Positions 57,105 through 64,000 of a DNA stretch of 64,000 nucleotides are shown piece after piece. Made by a program: the position numbers and the translations under genes. The notes below the pieces were generated by a model. The model made no database searches, was not told the origin of the DNA, and worked only from the letters and a program-made list of their open reading frames with translations. Numbering within the stretch: the stretch's first letter is position 1; each line of letters begins with the position of its first letter. The stretch is from Clostridium pasteurianum DSM 525 = ATCC 6013 (GTDB taxonomy: Bacteria > Bacillota > Clostridia > Clostridiales > Clostridiaceae): assembly GCF_000807255.1 (NCBI RefSeq), contig NZ_CP009268.1, forward strand, positions 248,001 through 312,000, read 5' to 3'.

Positions 57105-58616
57105 TTGATTTCAGTTGATATTGATAAATGTAAAGCTTGTAAAATTTGTGAGAATAATTGTCCTCTTGGGGCAATAGAGGTTATAGATAAAAAAGCAAGA
57201 TTAAATGATAATTGCGTATCATGCGGTATATGTTTTAAGGTGTGTCCTTTTGGTGTCATTGAAAAGACAGAAGAAAAAAAGGCTGAAAATTCTACATGTA
57301 CTCATTGTCCTGTTAATTGCTCTGTGCCACAAGATAAAACTGGAGCTTGTAAGAGGTATACTAATGTAAATGGGGAACTTATTAGAAATAGAAAACTTGT
57401 GGTAGAGTCGGTAGCAAAGGATTCTGAATGTAAAGGAACTTATAAACCACTTATTACGGCAGTAGGAAGTGGTACAAATTATCCCTGTTTACGACCAGCA
57501 CCTAAAATAGTTCAGGATACAATAGATGGAGTAGACGTGGTAACTGTAGTTACAGAAGCACCCCTTAGCTATAGCGGAGTAAAGGTTAAAATTGACACAA
57601 ATATGGACATAGGCGAAGAAGGTGCAAAGGTAAAAAGAAATGGTAAATGTGTTGGAAGAGTAACTACTGAAGAATATGGCTCCAAAATGCTTACTATAGG
57701 AGGAGCTAATCTTCTAAGTGGAAGTAATGATGGTTTTATAGTAGCAAAGACAATTGTGGATTTAGCTAACGGAAGAAGAGTTACATTGAAAATAGATAAT
57801 GGAAGTACAATAGAAGTTCAGCAGAATCAGCCACCTATTATAGATGGTATTGAAGAAACCTATATGAGAGTTGGCTGTGGTAGTGCAACCATAGGTATGT
57901 TTGCAAGAAGTTTATGCAAGGTGGTGGATGAGGCAATTATATTGGACTTTCATGTAGTAGGCTTGCTTTCTGAACATGCAGCAGGAAAAGAAGTTGGTAT
58001 GAAATACAGTGGAGTAATACCTTATGGAAGAAAAAGTACTATGGGAAGATATTTTGGAGGTCATGGACATGGTTGGGGTGGTACAGAAATTATGACTCCA
58101 TTGGATGCTGTAAAATCTGTGGATATGACTATAGCAAAGGCGGGTTATAAAATATTAGTAACGGAGACTACAGCACAAAAGGCTGCCTTATTAGAAGTAC
58201 AAGAAGACGGATCTGTAAATGAAATTGAAATGACTGAGGAGGTACTAAAATGTGTTAATTTGATTTCTGATAACTGCGAGAGATCAAATGTTTCAATTAT
58301 ATACACAGGGGGTACAGGAGGAAGTGCTAGAGCTGGAGTTACAACTTTTCCAAAAAAACTTACCAATGCAATTCATAACAATGAGGTTACAATGACTATA
58401 GCAGGAGCACCTACTTTTGTTCTTCCTGGTGGAGGAATAAATTTTATGGTAGATGTTTCTAAAATGGTACCGGAGGCTACAACGTGGGTACCAACACCTG
58501 CTACTGTGGCACCTGTAGAATATACTATGACTAGAGAAAAATACGAAGAAATTGGTGGACATGTAAAGAGTATAATAACAAAGGAACAATTGCTGAAAGA
58601 ACTTAATGAGGAATAA
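57105..58616 (+). CDS. hnr: 6-hydroxynicotinate reductase-like iron-sulfur flavoprotein
   Basis: A 503-residue protein. A two-cluster ferredoxin domain holds Cys 9, 12, 15, 19 and 37, 40, 43, 47. A third Cys group (65, 68, 72, 82) could hold the [2Fe-2S] cluster. The large C-terminal part is rich in Gly motifs (GYFGGHGHGWGG-like, YTGGTGGSARAG). Published Hnr of Eubacterium barkeri has two [4Fe-4S], one [2Fe-2S] and covalent flavin, which fits. It reduces 6-hydroxynicotinate to tetrahydro-6-oxonicotinate. The start is TTG behind AGGAGG. Confidence 0.78.
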   Translation: MISVDIDKCKACKICENNCPLGAIEVIDKKARLNDNCVSCGICFKVCPFGVIEKTEEKKAENSTCTHCPVNCSVPQDKTGACKRYTNVNGELIRNRKLVVESVAKDSECKGTYKPLITAVGSGTNYPCLRPAPKIVQDTIDGVDVVTVVTEAPLSYSGVKVKIDTNMDIGEEGAKVKRNGKCVGRVTTEEYGSKMLTIGGANLLSGSNDGFIVAKTIVDLANGRRVTLKIDNGSTIEVQQNQPPIIDGIEETYMRVGCGSATIGMFARSLCKVVDEAIILDFHVVGLLSEHAAGKEVGMKYSGVIPYGRKSTMGRYFGGHGHGWGGTEIMTPLDAVKSVDMTIAKAGYKILVTETTAQKAALLEVQEDGSVNEIEMTEEVLKCVNLISDNCERSNVSIIYTGGTGGSARAGVTTFPKKLTNAIHNNEVTMTIAGAPTFVLPGGGINFMVDVSKMVPEATTWVPTPATVAPVEYTMTREKYEEIGGHVKSIITKEQLLKELNEE

Positions 58617-58618
58617 TT

Positions 58619-59443
58619 ATGGTAGAAATACTGGAAAATGAAAAGGTATTTATAGACAATGGACCTATTCAGATGGTACTTGATATATCTATAGGAGATA
58701 AAAAAACTCCTGAATTAGGTCTTCAAGTATCAAAATATGTAATTTATGAATTCAATAGATTGGCGGAATATATTCCTTATATAAAAAACAATAGCTTTGT
58801 GAAAATAAAAGAAAATAGACCTTCTGCAGTTCTTAAAAAAATGATAAATGCAGTTGAAAGATCAGGTGATAAAAGTTTAACACCTCTCGCTGCTGTAGCT
58901 GGTTCCTTTTCAGATTTTGCACTGGAAAAGGCATTGGAATTAGGAGCAACTAGAGTTATTGTAAATAATGGCGGAGATATAGCTTTAAAGGATATAACTG
59001 GTCATCCTTTAAATGTTGGAATACCTCTAAATGATACAGAACTAGTACTTAATATTACTTCTGAAAGCAATATTAAGGGTATTTGTACTAGTGGTCTTGG
59101 AGGAAGAAGCTTTACAAAGGGAATTGCTACTGCTGCAGTTTCTCTAGGAGAAAATGCGGCTATAGCAGATGCTTGTGCTAGCTGTTTGGGCAATGCAACT
59201 AATGTTGATAATGAGAATATAGTACGTTGTTATGCGGAAGAAATAGATTCTGAAACGGATATCCCAGGTCATTTAGTAACTTTAAAAGTAGGAGATATTG
59301 GTGAAAAAAATGTGTACAAGGCTTTGTTAAATGGCCTTGAAAAAGCAGAAGAATTGTACAATAAAAATATAATTAAAGGTGCAGTATTGTGTGTAAAGGA
59401 TAAAATTGTAATGGTACCTGATAATATTGCGGTATTAAAATGA
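58619..59443 (+). CDS. UPF0280 (ApbE-like) protein
   Basis: A 274-residue protein of the UPF0280 family, distantly related to the flavin transferase ApbE. 'LTPLAAVAGSFSDFALEKAL', 'ATRVIVNNGGDIAL' and 'GICTSGLGGRSFTKG' correspond to ApbE core segments. It starts 2 nt after hnr and is clearly co-translated. Because characterised Hnr carries covalent flavin, a flavinylation or partner role is inferred here; no such activity is established for UPF0280. A terminator follows. Confidence 0.75.
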   Translation: MVEILENEKVFIDNGPIQMVLDISIGDKKTPELGLQVSKYVIYEFNRLAEYIPYIKNNSFVKIKENRPSAVLKKMINAVERSGDKSLTPLAAVAGSFSDFALEKALELGATRVIVNNGGDIALKDITGHPLNVGIPLNDTELVLNITSESNIKGICTSGLGGRSFTKGIATAAVSLGENAAIADACASCLGNATNVDNENIVRCYAEEIDSETDIPGHLVTLKVGDIGEKNVYKALLNGLEKAEELYNKNIIKGAVLCVKDKIVMVPDNIAVLK

Positions 59444-59459
59444 TATAGATTTATCAATG

Positions 59460-59500
59460 AAAGAGAGTTTTTAACAGGGGGACTCTCTTTTTATTTTATT
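59460..59500 (+). terminator. Terminator after the hnr operon
   Basis: AAAGAGAGT (59460-59468) pairs exactly with ACTCTCTTT (59482-59490), followed by a T-rich tail. Confidence 0.85.
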
Positions 59501-59607
59501 AAAAATTAAATAGAATTATATAAAAGAACTGGTATAGAATTTCAGCTAAATTACAAATTAATTATAAAAGGTATGATAATTTATTGAAGAGGCTACAATA
59601 ATAACAT

Positions 59608-59676
59608 TTACATATGTTTTACATATGGATTAATATAAATAAAATATTTTTAATATGAATATCTTTCTGATATAAT
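59608..59676 (+). promoter_or_regulatory. LysR-type operator/promoter block, copy 2
   Basis: TTACATATG-TTTTA-CATATGGAT, AAATATTTTT, AATATGAATATC and TATAAT (59671-59676) repeat the order and spacing of copies 1 and 3. A 164-nt leader separates it from the NiaP-like gene; the first 25 nt of that leader also resemble copy 3. The rest of 59444-59839 is AT-rich without other features. Confidence 0.75.
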
Positions 59677-59839
59677 AAAAACAATTTATTAATAAATTAA
59701 TCAAATTTTTATTAAATCACTCAATTAAACCTTTGATTTTTATATTATTTAATATGAATTAAGAATTTATTATTGGATATTATAAAACCAAGGGAAACGA
59801 AATTATAGTAAATTTATTATCTTAGAGGGGGAAACAAAA

Positions 59840-61198
59840 ATGGAAACATCATCTTCAAAAATGCTTGTTGCACGTATGGAAAGATTACCAGTAGGAAAGT
59901 TTCACTATAAAATGCTAGGTATTAATGGTGCAGCATGGGCCTTCGATGCCTTTGATGTAGGCTTAGTAACTTTCGTTGTTACTGCACTTACAAAATCCTG
60001 GGGACTTACAGCTGCTCAGGTGGGATTATTTTTAAGTGTAGGTTTATTTGGAATGTTCTTCGGTGCTGTAGTATCAGGACCCGTAGCAGATCGCTGGGGT
60101 CGTAAGGCAGTATTTCAAATCACAATGTTATTTTTCGCAGTATTTTCTTTACTATGTGCAATTGCTCCGAACTTTTTATCACTGGTAATCTTTAGATTCT
60201 TTGTAGGAGTTGGGCTTGGTGGAGAAACACCAGTTGTTACATCACTTTTAGGAGAATTTATACCAGCTTCAAAACGTGGTAAATTGCAGGGGTTACTTAA
60301 TACTTTCTGGGCAGTAGGCTGGCTTGCTTCAGCAGTTATATCTTATTTTATTATACCAGCAGCAGGATGGAGATGGGCTTTTGTTGCAGGTGCACTTCCA
60401 GCTTTTTATATATTCATAGTTCGTAGACATCTACCTGAATCACCAAGATGGCTTATTTCTAAAGGAAGAAACCAAGAGGCAGCAAAAATAGTTGAAAGCA
60501 TAGAGCAAAAATTAACGTCAGAAGGACTTGAACTTCCAAAGGTTAATTTAAAGGAAGTTAAAATAGATACAGTGGAAAAGAAGCAAAAAGTCAATGTTGC
60601 ATTATTATTTTCAAATAAATATATTAAACGTACTATCATGCTTTGGGGGTTATGGTTCTTAGCTATGTTTGGATATTACGGATTATTTTCTTGGTTGCCA
60701 TCACTGTTTGTAAAGGCAGGACATACTATGGTAAAATCTTTCCTTTATGTATTGATAATGCAAATAGCTTATGTACCTAATCAAGTATTAAGTGCTTATC
60801 TTATGGATAAGATAGGACGTAAAAAGCTCCTTGTTACTAACCTTATATTAGCTGGCATTGCTGCTATAGTATATGGATGGACATTAGGTCATGGGGTTAA
60901 TACAGGAGTAGTTGTATTACTTGGCGTTATTACTTCCTTCTTTGTTTCAGCTATAATGGGAATAACTTATACTTATACTCCAGAACTTTATCCTACAACT
61001 GTGAGAGCTACTGGCGTTGGATCTGCTTCAGCTTGTTCTCGTATAGGATCAATGCTTGCCCCTATGGTAATTGGTGCAGGACTTACTTCTGTGGGTATAA
61101 GTGGAGTATTTGCAATTGTATCTGGAGCATTTATACTAGCAGGTATATTAGTAGCTGTTCTTGGGATAGAAACTAAAGGTCTAGTGTTAAAAGATTAA
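59840..61198 (+). CDS. NiaP-like MFS nicotinate/aromatic acid transporter, first copy
   Basis: A 452-residue, twelve-helix MFS protein. 'INGAAWAFDAFDVGLVTFVV' in helix 1, 'GPVADRWGRKAVF' in loop 2-3 and 'GVGLGGETPVVTSLLGEFIP' in helix 4 resemble Bacillus NiaP, a nicotinate importer, including 'FWAVGWLASAVISYFIIP' in helix 5. GAGGGGG precedes the ATG. It is driven from operator copy 2 and followed after 24 nt by a close paralog. Confidence 0.82.
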   Translation: METSSSKMLVARMERLPVGKFHYKMLGINGAAWAFDAFDVGLVTFVVTALTKSWGLTAAQVGLFLSVGLFGMFFGAVVSGPVADRWGRKAVFQITMLFFAVFSLLCAIAPNFLSLVIFRFFVGVGLGGETPVVTSLLGEFIPASKRGKLQGLLNTFWAVGWLASAVISYFIIPAAGWRWAFVAGALPAFYIFIVRRHLPESPRWLISKGRNQEAAKIVESIEQKLTSEGLELPKVNLKEVKIDTVEKKQKVNVALLFSNKYIKRTIMLWGLWFLAMFGYYGLFSWLPSLFVKAGHTMVKSFLYVLIMQIAYVPNQVLSAYLMDKIGRKKLLVTNLILAGIAAIVYGWTLGHGVNTGVVVLLGVITSFFVSAIMGITYTYTPELYPTTVRATGVGSASACSRIGSMLAPMVIGAGLTSVGISGVFAIVSGAFILAGILVAVLGIETKGLVLKD

Positions 61199-61222
61199 AA
61201 CTTTACAAAGGAGGATATTATA

Positions 61223-62581
61223 ATGGAAACAGCATCTTATAAAACACTGGTGGCGCGTATGGAAAGTTCACCAGTTGGAAAATTTCATTACAAATTATTA
61301 TATATAAATGGTGCAGCATGGGCCTTTGATGCATTTGATGTAGGTATAGTTACATTTATTGTTACCGCTCTTACAAAATCTTGGCATTTAAGTACTGCAC
61401 AGGTAGGATTATTTTTAAGCGTCGGTCTTTTTGGAATGTTCTTTGGAGCAGCAGCATCTGGTCCTTTGGCAGATAAGTTTGGTCGTAAATCAGTATTTAA
61501 GGCAACAATGTTAATTTATTCTTTATTTTCTCTTATATGCGCATTTGCACCTAATTTTACATTTCTATTAGTAGCTAGATTCTTTGTAGGTTTTGGAATT
61601 GGTGGAGAAACTCCAGTTGTTACTTCTATCTTAGGAGAATTTATCCCAGCATCAAAACGTGGTAAATTACAAGGGCTTATAGATACATTTTGGGCAGTAG
61701 GTTGGTTAGCTGCAGCAATAATAGCTTATTTTGTTATTCCAACAGTAGGTTGGAGATGGACATTTGTTATAGGAGCATTGCCAGCTTTCTTTATCTTTGT
61801 AATACGTAGACATTTGCCAGAATCACCAAGATGGCTTATGTCAAAAGGAAGAGTAAAAGAAGCAGACAAAATTGTTAATGATATAGAACAATCACTAATT
61901 GATCAAGGTCTTACTATTCCTAAGATAAATATAGAAGATATTAAAGAAGATGAAATAGCAATTGATGAAAAGGTAGGCATTGCCTCATTATTCTCTAAGA
62001 AATATATTAAGAGAAGTATTATGCTTTGTATTGTATGGTTTTTAGGTATGTTTGGTTATTACGGACTATTCTCCTGGTTGCCATCACTTTTTGTAGCAGC
62101 AGGACACACTATGGTTAAGTCTTTCTTCTATGTTTTAGTTATGCAAATAGCTTTTGTACCTAATCAATTTATATGTGCTTATCTTATGGATAAAATAGGA
62201 CGTAAAGTTTTACTTGTTCCCAATTTAATATTATCTGGGATAACTACTATAGCTTACGGTTGGGCTTTAGGACATGGTGTTAGTAGTACAATCGTAATGA
62301 TATTAGGTATATTTACTTCTTTCTTTGTTTCTGCAACTTGGGCTGTTTTGTTTACATATACTCCAGAATCATATCCTACCAGAATTCGTGCTACAGGAGT
62401 TGCATTTGCATCAGCTTGTTCACGTATAGGATCTATGCTAGCACCTATAGTTATTGGTGGTGGACTTGCTTCTTTAGGTATAACAGGAGTATTTGGTATT
62501 GTAGCAGGAACCTTTGTAATAGCTGCTTTAATGGTAGGAATCTTTGGTGATGAAACTAAAGGTATGATCTTAAAGGATTAA
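61223..62581 (+). CDS. NiaP-like MFS nicotinate/aromatic acid transporter, second copy
   Basis: A 452-residue tandem paralog of the preceding protein, of identical length and nearly the same motifs ('NGAAWAFDAFDVGIVTFIV', 'GPLADKFGRKSVF'). The two differ most in the cytoplasmic loop near residues 210-250 and in the last helices. AAGGAGG precedes the ATG. A recent duplication is clear; the copies may differ in substrate (for example nicotinate against a hydroxylated or reduced form) or affinity. Confidence 0.82.
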   Translation: METASYKTLVARMESSPVGKFHYKLLYINGAAWAFDAFDVGIVTFIVTALTKSWHLSTAQVGLFLSVGLFGMFFGAAASGPLADKFGRKSVFKATMLIYSLFSLICAFAPNFTFLLVARFFVGFGIGGETPVVTSILGEFIPASKRGKLQGLIDTFWAVGWLAAAIIAYFVIPTVGWRWTFVIGALPAFFIFVIRRHLPESPRWLMSKGRVKEADKIVNDIEQSLIDQGLTIPKINIEDIKEDEIAIDEKVGIASLFSKKYIKRSIMLCIVWFLGMFGYYGLFSWLPSLFVAAGHTMVKSFFYVLVMQIAFVPNQFICAYLMDKIGRKVLLVPNLILSGITTIAYGWALGHGVSSTIVMILGIFTSFFVSATWAVLFTYTPESYPTRIRATGVAFASACSRIGSMLAPIVIGGGLASLGITGVFGIVAGTFVIAALMVGIFGDETKGMILKD

Positions 62582-62605
62582 AATTAAAAATATAATAATT
62601 AAAAG

Positions 62606-62647
62606 AGCAAGTAGTCTGTGGCATAAGGTGAGATTACTTGCTTTTTT
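62606..62647 (+). terminator. Terminator after the NiaP-like pair
   Basis: AGCAAGTA pairs with TACTTGCT, with TCT/AGA extending the stem, followed by TTTTTT. Confidence 0.8.
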
Positions 62648-62662
62648 CTATAAATTTAATAT

Positions 62663-62731
62663 ATCCATATGTTTTGAATATGGATTAATACATATAAAAT
62701 ATTTTAAATATGGATATGTTTCTGTTATAAT
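62663..62731 (+). promoter_or_regulatory. LysR-type operator/promoter block, copy 3
   Basis: Best-formed copy: ATCCATAT-GTTTTGA-ATATGGAT is a perfect 8-bp dyad (62663-62685), then AAATATTTT, AATATGGATATG and TATAAT (62726-62731). It is followed by a 222-nt leader without a recognisable structure or gene. Confidence 0.78.
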
Positions 62732-62953
62732 AAAATTAATTTATTAATAAAGATACAGCATTTTTGTTAATAATATAATATTAAAGGAATTATTATGATG
62801 ATTCAATATTAAATAGCTTATTTTCTACTAAGTGGTAAAAATACAATTTCTAGATCTGTTGAGAGTATTTATTCACAGTAAATTTTAGAAGTGTCTATTT
62901 AATAAGACGTTTAGATTTTAAATTATTATCTATATATAGAGGGGGATTTATTT

Positions 62954-63541
62954 ATGGAAATCAAGATAAGAAAATTTTATACATTCGTTGAAGAAATCAA
63001 TTCAGATGGAGGGAAAGAGATAACTGACAAAACTCATATAAGAGCAGCTTCAGCAGTTGTAATTGAAAATCCTTTTGCAGGAAAGTACGTAGAAGATTTA
63101 TCAGCACTTACAGATTGGAGCGTAGAAATAGCACCAGTACTTGTAGAAAAAGCGCTAAAAACAGCTGGGATAGATAAATCAGAGGTTGAAAGCTATGGTA
63201 AAGGTGCTATTGTAGGTGGTAATGGAGAATTAGAACATGCTGCAGCAATACTTCATCCAAAGCTAGGGAAACCTTTTAGAGATGCAGTGGACGGTGGAAA
63301 AGCAATAATTCCTTCAGCAAAGAAAATGGGATATCCAGGTTGTACCTTAGATGTTCCTCTTCACTATAAAGATGCAGCTTTTGTAAGAACACACTTTGAT
63401 GCAATGGAAGTAAGAATACCGGATGGTCCAAGAGATAATGAAATAGCTGTAATATTGGTAGTTACAAATTGCGGAAGACCTCATCCAAGAGTAGGTGGAT
63501 TAAAGGTTGAAGATGCAAAATGCGAAGATGGATTAAGATAA
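62954..63541 (+). CDS. PF06684 (amino acid synthesis/DUF1185) family protein
   Basis: A 195-residue protein of the AA_synth family, with 'RIRKFYTFVEEI'-like start, 'AASAVVIENPFAGKYVEDL', 'GNGELEHAAAILHPKLGKPFRDAV', and 'AFVRTHFDAMEVRIPDGPR...VVTNCGRPHPRVGGL'. No enzymatic activity is firmly assigned to the family. It lies between operator copy 3 and the enamidase gene and is expected to be co-induced, so a step on the ring-opened intermediates is possible. GAGGGGG precedes the ATG. Confidence 0.75.
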   Translation: MEIKIRKFYTFVEEINSDGGKEITDKTHIRAASAVVIENPFAGKYVEDLSALTDWSVEIAPVLVEKALKTAGIDKSEVESYGKGAIVGGNGELEHAAAILHPKLGKPFRDAVDGGKAIIPSAKKMGYPGCTLDVPLHYKDAAFVRTHFDAMEVRIPDGPRDNEIAVILVVTNCGRPHPRVGGLKVEDAKCEDGLR

Positions 63542-63608
63542 TTGAATTTTAAATTTATATGGAATACCACATTATAATAATGTAGAAATAAGTAAAGGAG
63601 GAATTATA

Positions 63609-64000
63609 ATGTCAACATTAGCTATAAAAAACATTGGTATATTAGTTTCAGGAGATATTAAAGATCCTATATTAAAATACAATGCGATATTAGTGGAAAA
63701 TGGAATTATAAAAAAAATTGGAAATGAAGAAATTTTAGATGAAGTACAATGTGATAATATAATTGATGCGAAAGGAACAACAGTAGCTCCAGGACTTATT
63801 GATTCACATACTCATCCAGTACTTGGAGATTTTACTCCAAGACAAAATACTTTAGGTTATATATCTGGTTCACTTCATGGAGGAGTAACTACAATGATAT
63901 CTGCAGGAGAATGCCATACACCTGGAAGACCAAAGGATGTGGAAGGTGCAAAAGCATTAGCTGTACTTGCTCACAAGAGTTCAGAGAATTCAAGACCTGG
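63609..64000 (+). CDS. ena: Enamidase-like amidohydrolase (5' part, cut by window end)
   Basis: ATG 63609 follows AAAGGAGG, and the frame stays open for 130 codons to the window end. The N-terminal beta-sandwich 'IKNIGILVSGDIKDPIL' leads to the metal-binding 'GLIDSHTHPVLGDFTPRQ' (HxH). 'SLHGGVTTMISAGE' and 'GRPKDVEGAKALA' agree closely with my memory of Eubacterium barkeri enamidase, an Fe-Zn enzyme hydrolysing 1,4,5,6-tetrahydro-6-oxonicotinate to ammonia and 2-formylglutarate. About two thirds of the gene is missing. Confidence 0.8.
   Translation, partial: MSTLAIKNIGILVSGDIKDPILKYNAILVENGIIKKIGNEEILDEVQCDNIIDAKGTTVAPGLIDSHTHPVLGDFTPRQNTLGYISGSLHGGVTTMISAGECHTPGRPKDVEGAKALAVLAHKSSENSRP

Noticed and set aside
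58293-58589. Minus-strand frame opposite hnr rich in Cys, Ser and Tyr
   Set aside because: Composition is unnatural and it overlaps a well-supported gene.

Overview
The window is about 30 percent GC and reads as a chromosome segment of a spore-forming, strictly anaerobic Clostridium (cluster I). The signs are spore-coat, SpoIIR, YabG, YpeB and SipL-type genes, strong AGGAGG-type ribosome sites, many TTG and GTG starts, and clostridial gene orders such as yabG-veg-sipL-ispE, rho/rpmE-tdk-prmC-prfA-tsaC-LMW-PTP-rpiB-upp. The species cannot be fixed from sequence alone. No tRNA, rRNA or CRISPR array was seen.

Region 1 (1-17.9 kb) is sporulation-heavy. An orphan sugar-binding lipoprotein is followed by a candidate small RNA, then two copies of a divergent module made of a CotSA-like glycosyltransferase and CotS-like kinase-fold coat proteins. 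One CotS-like protein has lost its catalytic motifs. An IS4-superfamily element with clear inverted repeats and a 7-bp target duplication sits exactly at the stop codon of the second glycosyltransferase gene. yabG, veg, sipL, ispE, an HDOD gene, a LysM membrane gene and an enlarged spoIIR follow.

Region 2 (17.9-40.9 kb) is mostly housekeeping: an UgtP/MGDG-synthase-like glycosyltransferase, ypeB, ddl, a DUF1934 gene, an intact IS1182-type element, pyrG with a leader hairpin, rho, rpmE, tdk, a DUF1385 membrane protein, prmC, prfA, a ZIP transporter, tsaC/sua5, a low-molecular-weight phosphatase, rpiB, upp, mntH and a hemerythrin. Several intergenic structures here have no assigned role.

Region 3 (41-64 kb) is a catabolic island. 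A sigma-54 activator faces a sigma-54-type promoter that drives a BMP-family ABC importer, xdhC and a molybdopterin-binding protein. Next come a LysR regulator, an MFS transporter, a 2-(hydroxymethyl)glutarate dehydrogenase-like enzyme, a three-subunit molybdenum hydroxylase, a 6-hydroxynicotinate reductase-like iron-sulfur protein, a UPF0280 (ApbE-like) protein, two NiaP-like transporters, a PF06684 protein and the start of an enamidase gene cut by the window edge. As known for Eubacterium barkeri, nicotinate is hydroxylated, reduced (Hnr), ring-opened (Ena) and reduced again (Hgd); this island carries candidates for each of these steps. The later steps, if present, would lie beyond position 64000.

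The island appears to be a regulon. A 69-nt block with the same dyad, the same spacing and the same TATAAT box occurs three times: between lysR and the first MFS gene, before the NiaP-like pair, and before the PF06684-enamidase genes. I regard this, and the ApbE-like gene directly behind a reductase whose characterised relative carries covalent flavin, as the most interesting content.
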